Positions 10,458 through 21,439 of a DNA stretch of 64,000 nucleotides are shown here, in pieces (positions within the stretch are counted from its first letter, which is position 1; each line of letters starts with the position of its first letter). Source of the stretch: Channa striata (taxonomy: Eukaryota; Chordata; Actinopteri; Anabantiformes; Channidae); NCBI GenBank assembly GCA_033026295.1, contig CM065185.1, forward strand, positions 20,950,001-21,014,000. The letters are read 5' to 3'. A program made the position numbers and the translations under genes. The notes beneath the pieces were generated by a model. It saw nothing but the letters and a program-made list of their open reading frames with translations, was not told where the DNA came from and made no database searches.

Positions 10458-13400
10458 TCGGCTTTTCCCATCAGGGGTCGCCACAGCGAATCATCCGTTT
10501 CCACTTCACTCTATCCTGGGCATCTTCCTCTCTGACACCAGCTAACCTCATGTCCTCTGTTAGAACATCCATATATCTCCTCCTTGGTCGTCCTCTCGCC
10601 CTCTTGCCTGACAGCTCCATCTCCAACATCCTTCTACCAATATATTCACTATCCCTCCTCTGCACATGTCCAAACCATCTCAATCTGGCCTCTCTGACTT
10701 TGTTGCTAACACAGGCAACGTGTGCTGTCCCTCTGATGAACTCGTTCCTAATTCTGTCCAACCTTGTCACTCCTAAGGAGAACCTCAACATCTTCATCTC
10801 TGCTGCTTCCATCTCTGCCTCTTGTCTCTTTCTCACTGCTACTGTCTCTAACCCATAGAGCAGAGCTGGTCTCACCACTGTCCTGTACACCTTTCCTTTG
10901 AGTCTTGCTGACACTCTTCTGTCACACAACACTCCTGACACTTTCCTCCACCCATTCCAACCTGCCTGCACTCGCCTCTTCACCTCTTTTCCACACTCTC
11001 CATCACACTGAACTGTTGACCCCAAGTACTTAAACTCCTGCACCTTCTTCACCTCAGCCCCCTGTAACCTCACACTTCTACCTGGATCCCTCTCGTTTAC
11101 ACACATGTATTCTGTCTTGCTACGACTGACTTTCATACCTCTTCTTTCCAGAGCAAACCACCACCTCTCCAGCTGTTCCTCCACCTGCTCTCTACTCTCA
11201 CTGCAAATCACAATGTCATCTGCAAACATCATTGTCCAGGGAGATTTCTGTCTGACCTCATCTGTCAACCTGTCAATCAGCATAGCAAACAAGAAGGGAC
11301 TCAAAGCCGATCCTTGGTGTAGTCCCACCTCCACCTTGAACTCCTCTGTCTCACCTACGGCACATCTCACCACCGTCATGCTTCTCTCATACATGTCCTG
11401 AACTTCTCTGCCACTCCTGACATCCTCATACAGTACCACAGCTCCTCCCTCGGCACCCTGTCATACGCCTTCTCTAAATCCACAAAGACACAATGCAGCT
11501 CCTTCTGACCATCTCTGTACTTTTCCATCAACAACCTCAAAGCGAAAATGGCGTCAGTGGCGCTCTTACGGGGCATGAAACCATACTGCTGCTCACAAAT
11601 CTCCACCTCCTTCCTAAGCCTGGCTTCCACTACTCTCTCCCACAGCTTCATTGTGTGGCTCATCAGCTTTATCCCTCTGTAGTTGCTACAGTTCTGCGTG
11701 TCACCCTTGTTCTTAAAGATCGACACCAGAACGCTTCTCCTCCATTCCTCAGGCATCTTCTCACTCGCTGTCTCTCCTAGACACTTCCACACCTCCACAG
11801 GTACGTCATCAGGACCAACAGCCTTTCCGCTCTTCATCCTTTTCAGAGCCTTCCTCACCTCATCCTTTCTAATCTCTCCTATTTCCTGCTCCACAACATC
11901 CACATCTTCCTCCCTTCTTTCCCTGTCATTTTCCACATTCATCAGTTCTTCAAAATACTCCTTCCATCTTCTCTGCACACTCTCCTGGCTTGTTAGCACC
12001 TTTCCATCTCTGTCTTTAATCACCCTTATCTGTTGCACATCTTTCCCATCTCTATCTCTCTGTCTGGCTATCCTGTACAAGTCCTTCTCTCCTTCCTTCA
12101 TGTCTAACCTGTCATACAGCTCATCGTAAGCTTTCTGTTTGGCCTTTGCCACCTCCCTCTTCACTCTGCGCTGCACTTCCTTGTACTCCTGTCTACTTTC
12201 CTCAGTCCTTTCTACATCCCACTTCCTTTTAGCCAACCTCTTCCTCTGGATGCAGTCCTGTACTTCCTCATTCCACCACCCAGTGTCTTTATATTCTTTC
12301 CTCTTTCCAGATGACACACCAAGCACCTTCCTACCTGTTTCCCTAATTACCTCTGCTGTAGTTTCCCAGTCATCTGGAAGCTCTTCCTGACCACACAAAG
12401 CCTGTCTAAACTTCTCCCTGAATTCCTCACAAGTTTCTTCATTCTTTAGCTTCCACCACTTGGTCTTCTTTTCTGACTTTCCTCTCTTCTTCTTCCTGAC
12501 CACCAGAGTCATCTTACACACCACCATGCGATGCTGTCTGGCTACACTCTCTCTTCTACCACCACTTTACAGTAACTAACCTCTCTCAAATGACCTCGTC
12601 TACATAGGATGTAGTCCACCTGTGTGCTCCTACCTCCACTCTTGTATGTCACTCTGTGTTCCTCTCTCTTCTGGAAGTAAATGCTAACTACAGCCATTTC
12701 CATCCTCTTAGCAAAGTCCACTACCATCTGTCCTTCTGGATTCCTGTCCTTTACACCAAACCTGCCCATCACCTCCTCATCACCTCTGTTCCCCTCACCA
12801 ACATGCCCATTGAAGTCTGCTCCAACAACTACTCTCTCTCCTCTGGGGATACTCTCTACAACCTCATCAAACTCACTCCAGAATCTCTCCTTCTCTTCTA
12901 ACTCACAGCCAACTTGTGGAGCATACCCACTGACTATGTTCACCATCACGCCTCCGATTTCTAGCTTTAGGCTCATCGCCCTGTCTGAGACTCTTTCACC
13001 TCTAGAACATTGTTCACAAACTCCGCCTTCAGGATCACTCCTACTCCGTTTCTCTTCCTATCCACACCATGGTAGAACAGTTTGTATCCTCCTCCAATAC
13101 TACGTGCTTTGCTGCCTTTCCACCTCGTCTCCTGCACACACAGTACATCTACCCTCCTTCTCTCCATCATGTCTGCCAGCTCTCTACCTTTCCCTGTCAT
13201 TGTGCCAACGTTAAGAGTCCCTACTCTCAGATCTAAGCTCCTGCCTTTCCCCTTCTCTCTCTGACCACGAACCCTTCTGCCTCCTCTCCTTCTTCGACCA
13301 ACAGAAGTCCAATTTCCACCTGCACCCTGTAGGTTGACAGCACCGGTGGCGGTCGTTGTTGACCCGGGCCCCGACCGATCCGGTATGAAAGTGGTATGGA

Positions 13401-13524
13401 TGACTCGCATGGTTGTACTTGGCAAAATTTTACGCTGGATGCCGTTCCTGATGCAACCCTCTCTATTTATCCGGGCTTGGGACCGGCACAGAAGTTACTG
13501 GCTTGCAACCCCTGTGGCTAGATT
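10425..13524 (-). mobile_element. RTE-A: near full-length RTE-clade LINE
   Basis: About 3.1 kb. Read on the minus strand, it begins tctagccacaggggttgc and encodes an AP-type endonuclease (LRVGTLNVGTMTGKGREL, VQETRWKGSKA, GADFNGHVG, STQVDYILC). The reverse transcriptase follows (KAVGPDDVPVEVWK, VFVDLEKAYDRVPRE, LHQGSALSPFLFAMLID, MMFADDIVIC, FKYLGSTV). The C-terminus has RLRWFGHVQRRD and GKRARGRPRRRYMDVL. It ends with a (AGT)n tail of about 30 bp (10,425-10,454). Frames break near 12,975 (one A lost against RTE-B), 12,535 (small indel giving a stop) and 11,400 (deletion), so it is inactive. RTE copies typically end in short microsatellites, as here. Confidence 0.92.
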
Positions 13525-13542
13525 CACAACACAAAAAACTGT
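13525..13542. repeat. Target-site duplication, right copy (RTE-A)
   Basis: Exact match to 10,407-10,424; marks the 5' boundary of RTE-A. Confidence 0.9.
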
Positions 13543-14438
13543 GATGACGTTTAATTCAGTTTGACTTTATTTATGAAGCTCCATTTCACAACAGAATCCA
13601 CTCTAGGTCCTTCACAAAATGAAGTCAAGACTCTACAGGTTTTTAAAGAAAAGCCAACAAATCCTCTCGGAGTAACACTAAGCTGACAGTGGACAGAAAC
13701 AAACAGGCTCAGGGTTATTTTATTTTTCCAAAGTTAAGCACTTTATTTGAACATTTTTATTCTTGCTTATTTTGAAAAGCAGCCCTGATTTTATTTCATA
13801 ACTTAGATGACATTGTAAATATATGCTCAGTTCGATGATGCATAACAATAAATTTGTCGAAATATGTTTTTAAATTGTACTCAATTCATTTGATTTGACA
13901 GTCAAGTATTGATTACATGCAGGCTGCTTAATGATACATCACAGTAAATCGTTGAATATTATAATCTTCTGGACATTTGATTCCCAAACATTTGTGTAAC
14001 CGGACATCTTTAAATTTTAGTTGAATACCCTGGTCTATGGTTGCTTTGTACGGCTGGACTTTTTCTGCAAAACCAGAAACACAAAACGTGAAATTAAAAA
14101 AGTCCTAATAATAAAAGGACCCAGCATTGAACCCTGTGGTTCACCACCAGATAACAGCTGAGAAAAAAGTCAAACAGAAATTTCTTTTACTGATAAAAAC
14201 AGGAGATATCAGTATTTAGATTTATGATTCAAATCTATTGATGGGGAGTTAGTTGCCTACACACTGAAGTTTTCATCTACAGGCAGTTTAGAGTCTCCAG
14301 TTGAACCAGCTGCAGGTCTTTGGACTGTAGTTGTAAAAAGACATTGATCTGTCATCCGAAACATCACATTGTCTCTCATTCTGAGTTTGATCTTCTTTTC
14401 TTTACTGTCATAAACCATCAGAGTGTAACAGTGTGTGT
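13543..14438. repeat. V6 downstream block with L2 3'-end relic
   Basis: About 13,555-13,730 is a decayed minus-strand L2-type 3' end (the aataaagtcaagact and ccaacaaatcc landmarks remain). From about 13,730 it matches 28,110-28,760, 34,870-35,420 and 54,200-54,870, the recurring block downstream of V11, V13 and V18. A LINE RT relic (ggacccagcattgaaccctg) lies near 14,118. Confidence 0.55.
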
Positions 14439-14485
14439 CTCCCTCTAGTGGACGTTGTGGAGTATTGTGTTGTCTTTACTCCAAA

Positions 14486-14523
14486 GGTTTTTGTACAGAC
14501 TTGTGCTGTTTCCTGTCACTGTT
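14486..14523 (-). other. V6 RSS with mutated heptamer
   Basis: The nonamer ACAAAAACC (14,486-14,494) and 22-bp spacer are normal, but the heptamer (14,517-14,523) reads AACAGTG instead of CACAGTG. The first heptamer base next to the coding end is among the most critical for RAG cleavage, so rearrangement should be strongly reduced. CTCF-like core at 14,439-14,451. Confidence 0.85.
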
Positions 14524-14950
14524 GGCTGCAGAGCACAGTAGTACACAGCAGAGTCAGACAGATGAAGCTTCTCGATCGTCAAATGAACTGATGTTCCGTT
14601 GATTGCAGCATGAAATCTGTCAATTGGGAACTCTGGAGCATTTTCTACTGACGCTGAGAAGCGTCGCAACATGTACTTTGGAAAGTCATTCATCTCTTGT
14701 TTGTACCAGAACAATGTTGGACCCGAGTAGGTGCTCTCAAAAGTACAGTCGAGTGTAACAGCGTCTCCTTCAGCAGCAGTAACATCTGCCCTTGTCTGGG
14801 TCACTTTGTCTTCTCCTTTACACTCTGGGGAAGAACAGAACATGTTGAATAAATCTTCATTCATCATCAATTGTGTCTGATAAAGAAATACACTGAGTCT
14901 TTGTTACCGCAGCAAAGAGCAGCAAGAATAATCCAGAGCCAATGTTCCAT
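14524..14950 (-). CDS. V6: group C V segment with intact frame, defective RSS
   Basis: Leader exon 14,908-14,950 encodes MEHWLWIILAALCC; V exon 14,524-14,824 begins ECKGEDKVTQTRAD. Cysteines (TLDCTFE, YYCALQ), tryptophan (LFWYKQE) and LSDSAVYY are present and the frame is open. The only defect is the C-to-A change at the first heptamer base, so it is better described as an open frame with a crippled signal than as a classical pseudogene. It forms a pair with V7, the same C-then-D order seen at V15-V16. Confidence 0.87.
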
Positions 14951-15540
14951 GTGTCCCAGCAGGTGTAAATGAACAGGAGAAAGTGTGTGATGTTCAACCT
15001 TCAGTCTGACAGTTGTTCTCTTCACAGCAGCAGTTCTTATTGACACGATGGTTGAACACAGTGCACAAGTCGTGCAGCACCTACTTGATAATGTGGCTCC
15101 TCTAGTGGAGGGAGACGGTTCACTTCAACAGTGTGGAAACAAGGCTTCCAGCAGCTTGTCACTGTGTCAGCTGGACACTAACTGGAACAAGTGGTAGAAA
15201 TTTACTGTTTAATTCAGAGCTTATACTTTTTTACTTCTGCAGTGGAGAAGTAAATCAGTTCTTCTAGTTCTACCAGGCCTTTATTTGTACAAGTGTCTGT
15301 ATTTCGACTAAAGAATGTTTCTACTTTTGCCTCCAAGTAAACTGACAATGAAGATCTGAACAGCTGGTTTGTGTCTGATGTGGATTTGCTGCTCATCTGA
15401 ATCCTCCAACAGTTTTTCATTAGCAGCTGGAACCACAGTGACTGTGAGAAAGCAGCAATGAGCAGAATCCATGTGATATGAAGCTGTGGTTGGAAAACCC
15501 CTTCCCTCCTCTTTGAAGAGGAGTCAGATATGTGGCTTCA
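14951..15540. repeat. V6-V7 interval, repeated near V11 and V15
   Basis: Matches 29,279-29,490 and 47,293-47,885. It contains the V6 promoter region, with ctcctctagtgg at 15,097-15,108, a weaker CTCF-like core about 150 bp upstream of the ATG. The same motif occurs at 29,425-29,436 and 47,439-47,450. No further gene is seen. Confidence 0.55.
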
Positions 15541-15579
15541 GCTTTTTGTACAGCCTCTTCTACACTTTGTATCACTGTG
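15541..15579 (-). other. V7 RSS (23-bp spacer)
   Basis: Heptamer CACAGTG (15,573-15,579), 23-bp spacer, nonamer ACAAAAAGC (15,541-15,549). Confidence 0.87.
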
Positions 15580-16028
15580 TTTCTAGAGCACAGTAGTAGA
15601 GAGCTGTGTCTGCCAGGGTCAGTGTCCTTATGGTCAGTTCAGTCGTTGAATCTGAGGTTTGGGATTCGTATCGTTTATCAGGGATGTACTGAGCTGAGCT
15701 TAATGATTTTGCTCCTTTCAAGAGAATAAACTGAGGAGGCTGAAGGTCAGAAAGATGTTTGTACCAGTAAAGACGTACATAGCTGTTACTAGTCTCATAG
15801 TTACACCTGAGTGTGACAGTTTGTCCTTCTGTCCCACTGACTTGAATTCTTTCAGGAGAGATTGTGTCTCCAGCAATTAGTCCTGGAAAAAGTAGAGAAA
15901 ATGAAGCCATTAGATGAACATTGTTGATGAGGCTGAGAGGAGAAGACATTTGATCCTGTTACAGCCAATAGTTATTTGTCCAACTGACCTATGAAGTGAG
16001 ACAAAGACAGACAGAGGTAGAGCAACAT
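15580..16028 (-). CDS. V7: TCR alpha/delta-type V segment, group D
   Basis: Leader exon 15,989-16,028 (MLLYLCLSLSHFI); V exon 15,580-15,882 gives GLIAGDTISPERIQ. It has TLRCNYE, YWYKHLSDLQPPQF and LADTALYYCAL. Compared with V2, V16 and V19 it lacks one base just before the heptamer, so the germline end reads CALE rather than CALR. This shifts the junctional frame it contributes but does not disable it. The CCAAT/CRE-like promoter is at 16,199-16,212. Confidence 0.9.
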
Positions 16029-16198
16029 GTCTTTGGAGTAGTTGAAACCAAACAGACAGCAGATGAACAATGTTGTTCCACTGCAGGAGAATGAAGCAAC
16101 TAAACAGCCTCTCTGCTGCACAGCCCTTCTCCTCAACATCAAGCTGATTGTGCTTTTAGTTCCTCAGACGTTTCTGCTCTGGACACACAGACAATCTC

Positions 16199-16212
16199 AT
16201 TGGTTGACGTGG
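16199..16212 (-). promoter_or_regulatory. V7 promoter: CCAAT plus CRE-like core
   Basis: Minus strand CCACGTCAACCAAT, identical to the V2 and V16 promoters, about 170 bp upstream of the V7 ATG. Confidence 0.55.
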
Positions 16213-16580
16213 ACTCAGTGGGTGGGACCAGCTCATAATTGTTGTCCAAAGATATCTCTCCATTGTTTTCTTGAAATTTTCTTTTATTAAATGTTCTTTT
16301 GTGATTCAGGTTCTAATTCTATTAATTTTGCTGTTGACATCTGTTGACTTTAAACCCACCAACACATTGAGACAGAGATTGATTGTGAAGTGGAGTCAGT
16401 GACTCACCTTCCTAAGACTGAGACGTCTACAGCAACATCGCTACCACTGATGTGCACTTCCTGTGGTTGTTCATCTGCAGCTTTAGCAGAAAGAATTACG
16501 TTTTTAGTCAGGAAACAGGTTTTAATTAAAGTCAAACTCATATTGTCAAAGGTTTTTTCTTAGCAGTGTAACAGTGTGTG
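16213..16580. other. Intergenic between V7 and V8
   Basis: Resembles the stretch downstream of V17 (49,020-49,700), including gacgtctacagcaacatcgctac near 16,420. No gene is seen. Confidence 0.4.
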
Positions 16581-16628
16581 TCTCCCTCTAGTGGACGTTG
16601 TGGAGTATTGCGTTGTCTTTGCTCCAAA

Positions 16629-16666
16629 GGTTTTTGTACAGACTTGTGCTGTTTCCTGTCACTGTG
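16629..16666 (-). other. V8 RSS (22-bp spacer)
   Basis: Heptamer CACAGTG (16,660-16,666), nonamer ACAAAAACC (16,629-16,637); CTCF-like core at 16,582-16,594. Confidence 0.9.
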
Positions 16667-17098
16667 GGCCTCACAGCACAGTAGTACACAGCAGAGTCAG
16701 ACACTGCAGCAGAGATGATGATCATGGTGATTTGCTTTTCTTCCACTGTTATGTTGTATCGAGGATTTGGATTAATTACTGTTCCTTTTCCTGTGTGAGA
16801 GATGAGGAACTCTGGAGGTTTTCCTGGATATTGTAGGTACCAGTAGAAATAATCAGCTCCAGTTGCTTGTCTGGAGTATTTGTAGGACAGAGTAACGTCG
16901 CTGTCTTCTAAAGTGAACTGTTCCTTGTTGACAGGAGTGAGATCTTCACAGCTGACACCTGAACAAAGAAATAACTTTGTTAGAACATGTTGAAAAATCC
17001 AGACAGTTACTTCTATTCCTGATGATGTTTTCATGAATCTTACCTTTCAGAATGGATAATAATAGTAGATGATGTACATAATACTTCAATGACAGCAT
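16667..17098 (-). CDS. V8: TCR alpha/delta-type V segment, group A
   Basis: Leader exon 17,044-17,098 (MLSLKYYVHHLLLLSILK); V exon 16,667-16,958 gives GVSCEDLTPVNKEQF. FR2 is DYFYWYLQYPGKPPEFL. FR3 (NPNPRYNITVEEKQITMI) resembles V5 and V17 rather than V13, and the end is YYCAVR. The first Ig cysteine is tyrosine (TLSYKYS), leaving the final cysteine without its usual partner. The frame is open. CAGGAAGT is at 17,139-17,146. Confidence 0.9.
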
Positions 17099-17146
17099 GT
17101 TGACTGTGTTTGTGCTTTGTGTGTTAAACTGTGCTGAACAGGAAGT

Positions 17147-17615
17147 TTCTCTCTCTTCTAAAGATCAGTAACAGCTCAGCTCCTCCCTCATTCTCTGTCT
17201 CCTCTCACTTCGTTCTCTTCTATTTCTACTTCTTCCTGGTTTATTGACTCTATGATTCTCTGATTCCATCTTTTGTACCAGCTGCAGGGAGAAATACGTT
17301 GGGGCAATTGATGATAAAATTTGACAGTAACATTAACTCTGTGTGTTTGCAACGGCTCACCTGCGTATGTATTTTTAGCGTAAAGTTGGGAAGTTAGAAG
17401 TTGATACTACTTTTATAAAAATGTTTTATTCATGTTTTATTCTTGTATCTGCTGGTTTGGGTCTTTTATTTAGATTGTAAATCCTTATGAGGTCGTGCAG
17501 ATAATTGCTGGCACTAACCTTGATGAACTTGGAGGTTGATATAAAAGCAGAGTTTTGATTACAGCCAGCCACTCTTTGCAGAATAGAAGCTGCTTCCATC
17601 TCGTGAGAGACTTTT
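17147..17615. repeat. V8 upstream block shared with V14
   Basis: Matches 39,648-40,130 upstream of V14 almost throughout (gttggggcaattgatgataaa, gaggttgatataaaagcag). The match ends where the RTE-C fragment starts, after agagactttt. Confidence 0.6.
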
Positions 17616-18192
17616 CCCGGGTTAACAACGACCGCCACCGGTGCTGTTAACCTACAGGGTGCCGGTGGAAATTGGACTACTGTTGGTCAAAGAAGGAGAG
17701 GAGGCAGAAGGGTTCGTGGTCAGAGAGAGAAGAGGAAAGTTAGGAGCTTAGATCTGAGAGTAGGGACTCTTAACGTTGGCACAATGACAGGGAAAGGTAG
17801 AGAGCTGGCAGACATGATGGAGAGAAGGAAGGTAGATGTACTGTGTGTGCAAGAGACGAGGTGGAAGGGCAGCAAAGCACGTAGTATTGGAGGAGGATAC
17901 AAACTGTTCTACCATGGTGTGGATAGGAAGAGAAACGGAGTACGAGTGATCCTGAAGAGGGAGTTTGTGAACAATGTTCTAGAGGTGAAAAGAGTCTCAG
18001 ACAGGGTGATGAGCCTAAAGCTAGAAATCGAAGGGGTGATGGTGAACGTGGTCAGTGGGTATGCTCCACAAGTTGGCTGTGAGTTAGAAGAGAAGGAGAG
18101 ATTCTGGAGTGAGTTTGATGAGGTCATAGAGAGTATCCCCAGAGGAGAGAGAGTAGTTGTTGGAGCAGACTTCAATGGGCATGTTGATGAGG
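17616..18192 (+). mobile_element. RTE-C: 5' fragment of an RTE LINE
   Basis: About 580 bp of plus-strand RTE sequence equivalent to the start of RTE-A and RTE-B. It encodes the first half of the endonuclease (MTGKGRELADMMERRKVDV, VQETRWKGSKARSIGGG, GADFNGHVDE). It ends abruptly at 18,192 against the third copy of the long intergenic unit, so no RT domain or 3' tail follows. A 3'-truncated LINE is not what normal target-primed insertion gives, which points to a later deletion or rearrangement at this junction. Confidence 0.88.
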
Positions 18193-20919
18193 TGTAGCAG
18201 TCAGAGACAGAGTTTGGAATTCAACCTCCATGTTGAAAACAAGGGGGAGGTAGATGGACGCGGCAATAAACTTTCTTTATAAAGGAATCCACCACTAATC
18301 CTCCCCAGGACCAGATAACACCAAGAGAACTGAGTAAAGCAAACAAACCCCATCTGGCTTAAAGCCACAAATTGACACTCCTGCAATTAGCATAAATTTT
18401 GCTGTGGTTTTTTCATTTACCAGACCCAAGACTGTCTCCTAACTCACTTGCAAATGACGTTCTTATCAAGATGGTACCAGCTCTCTGGAAAGGAATTTGC
18501 AAAACAACCTTAAAACTTGAGGTGCGAAACCCCTTGAGACAGAAAGACTTTGTTTGAATTCAAACCCCAGAACAGGGACAAATCAGCTATCAAGCTTCAT
18601 AAAACTCACATCATGAGTTCAGAAGCAAAGTTGGAACGATTTGACATGATACCGTCCTTTCTACGACGAGAAATTACAAAGTTATAAAATAAACATTTTA
18701 ATTCAGAATGAAGAGAGAGAGTAACACGGCACGGCATTGCCATCCTTGGGTGGAAATTACAAGTGCATCCCAGAAGGTACTCGTGTATAGAAAGAAATTA
18801 AACGGCATTAATTTGTTGTCTGAAAGTTAAAACACGATGTCATATTCTTCTGTTAATTCTGTATATTACACATACATGTTACATATTCATGCACGCCTTA
18901 GTTATGTAAACGTGATCATGTCATGTTATATTAATTCGCTACAATGTCCAGATAATGCATGACTGAATTCCTAATTGTTGTTGTGTGTTCTTACTGTGTA
19001 TTAATAGGTATTAGACAAAGCAAATTTTCCATGTAATAATCATTGGAATCCATCTATTCATCTAATCAGAACTCTCACATGTATGTTAAAACGAGACACG
19101 CAAGCATTTTAACCTCCACAATAGAACAATTATAATATGTTTCTTTGTTTTATAGTATGAGGTTTTGGGCTTGATGAAAAGAGAAATCTATACTCGACTT
19201 TGTGTGATTAAACCGAACAAAGATTTAATGTGATCTAGAGGAGGGACTAGCTCTTCCCTCCGCGGTAAATTTGAATTTAGCAGCAACGCCTCATCGTCTT
19301 GGCGACGCCCCACGATATAAAATAAAGTTAAAATTCCTTTGTTAGAGTTCCCGCGGAGTTCCAGCTCACTTCCACTTCGAGCTTCAGAATTCCATCCTGA
19401 AGAAGAAATGTGTCTCAGCTAAGAAAACTTAGCTGAAGTTGTGAAAATTACTTTTTGGCGTTAATTCTCGTCCGTAACTTCTCAAACTATTCTTAAAGCG
19501 CGCACGTCTTTCCTGCTTGTTTTTGTCTTTGTTAGTCATTTTTGATTATTGGAACTCCAAGCCAAACTTCGATTTTTGAAAATCCTTCAAAATTAGTCCA
19601 GACTGAGCCTGAGATTTTTATTCAATAGCCATATTTTTATCAACCATTTTTGTTGAATAATTTAAATTCAACATCATCAGCTCCACACGGCCCTGTTTCA
19701 GACCGGACAACCAGCGCCTCTGTAAATTGACTCAGCCACCAGGAGACACTCAGAAACAAAGAAAAAGAAACAAGGAGTGAAAGCCGGGGCTCCTTGTTGG
19801 AGTTTTAAGTTTGGATTTAAAACCCCACAGAGTCAGACTGCCTGATGTCAGCAGATGGAAAACGGTCCAGTAGCCAACTGACTTCTTTTAAAACCCGGGG
19901 ACAGACAGGAGCTGGACAATCTGACAGCCAAGACTATGAGACTGAATAGAAGGTTTAAGATGACAATGAAGGACACCTGCAGGTGTCCCCGGCTTTGGAG
20001 CTGTGTGTCTTCAGCTGCTGGTCCTACCAACCTGCCCAATGTTTTCCACTCACCCCAACCGGTCAAGGCAGACGTCCGCCCACCCTGAGCCTGGTTCTGC
20101 TGGAGGTTTCTTCCGTTAAAGGCAGTTTTTCCTCTCCACTGTTGCCTATAGCTGCTCAAAGGGGATTTATTGGGGTTTCTCAAAATTACTTTATTATGTA
20201 AAGTGCCCATATAAATAAATTGATATTGTTGATAAGCTGAATTGAAATTGAAAAAATTAAACCTCCATTTAAGGTTTCATATGTGATCAGAAGCACATTG
20301 AACTCTGCTCTGACATTAACAGCTGCAGCCTCCTGGACAATTTATAGACATGTGCTCCTAGTTCATGGAAGGCCTGACAATAAAAGCTTAAAATAATCCA
20401 GTGTGGATGATCCAAAACTATGAATTATTTCTGCATCAGTCATAGACAGAGAAGATTGGATCTCATCATGCAGGTGAAAGAACGCAGTGTTGGTGGTAAA
20501 ATAATAAAGGGCCACAGCATCAACATTTATTCATATAAACGTTTTCTTTTCTAACGAGAGTTTGACTAAAATCTGCCTACAGAGCTCTCAGTGTCACAGG
20601 ATATGGTAAATAAGGAATCTTATTCAAAGACACTTTGACATGTGGCCAGAGGAGCTGGGGATCAAACCAAAAGCTGTAGGATTGTTGGTGGATGGATGCG
20701 GTACCAACTGCATCACAGTCGCACTGAATTTACTTTCATATTCCAACATCAATGATCCATTATAGAAATCATATTGCAACATCTCGTCATCATCAGAAAT
20801 TTTGTTCTATGAAATATTTCTTCACTTTCCTGATTCTTTCTTTTATCTTCATAGTTTTTCTCTGAGATTATTCTCCTAGACTTTATCATCACAAACCATC
20901 AGAGTCTAACAGTGTGTGT
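18193..20919. repeat. Long intergenic duplicated unit (copy 3, truncated)
   Basis: From 18,193 it matches 6,745 onwards and 58,150 onwards at somewhat lower identity, with a few short insertions (for example near 19,350-19,430). At 19,750-20,240 it contains the LINE-relic composite, and from 20,240 the block shared with 4,216-4,790. No intact gene is seen. Confidence 0.6.
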
Positions 20920-20966
20920 CTCCCTCTAGTGGACGTTGTGGAGTATTGTGTTGTCTTTGCTCCAAA

Positions 20967-21004
20967 GGTTTTTGTACAGACTTGTGCTGTTTCCTGTCAC
21001 TGTG
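20967..21004 (-). other. V9 RSS (22-bp spacer)
   Basis: Heptamer CACAGTG (20,998-21,004), nonamer ACAAAAACC (20,967-20,975); CTCF-like core at 20,920-20,932. Confidence 0.9.
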
Positions 21005-21435
21005 GGCCTCACAGCACAGTAGTACACAGCAGAGTCAGACACTGCAGCAGACGAGATGGTCAGATACATTTGAGTTTTATCTTCACTGACTCCGGCTGAC
21101 AGGTTGGACTTTGTTGCTTTTTGTGTACCAAAGTGAATGATGAGGATCTCTGGAGGTTTTCCTGGATATTGTCGGTACCAGAAGAAATAATCAGCAGCAC
21201 CTTTGGAGAATTTACAGGACAGAATAACATCACTGCTTTCTAACCTGAACTGTTCAGTGTTGACTGAAGTGAGATCTTGACAGCTGACACCTGGAAAACA
21301 TAAATGAAATGAAATGACTTAATCAATGAATCAAATTTAGAATTTAGTTGAAATTAACCTCTTTAAAGAATCTTGCATACCTCTTAGAATAATTAATAAT
21401 AGCAGAGGAGATAGATCGTACTTTAATAAAAGCAT
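21005..21435 (-). CDS. V9: TCR alpha/delta-type V segment, group B
   Basis: Leader exon 21,381-21,435 encodes MLLLKYDLSPLLLLIILR and joins the V exon (21,005-21,290) in phase 1 to give GVSCQDLTSVNTEQF. I translated it by hand from the reverse complement. It is open throughout, with ILSCKFS keeping the first cysteine, YFFWYRQYPGKPPEIL in FR2, TKSNLSAGVSEDKTQ in FR3 and VSDSAVYYCAVR at the end. No in-frame ATG lies in its intron, so simple ORF calling misses it. It is the intact counterpart of pseudogene V12. The promoter motif is a variant, CAGGAGGT. Confidence 0.9.
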
Positions 21436-21439
21436 GTTG

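Noticed and set aside
12681..13214. Long plus-strand frames inside RTE-A
   Set aside because: They are the antisense of the endonuclease and RT regions; the LINE clearly reads on the minus strand.
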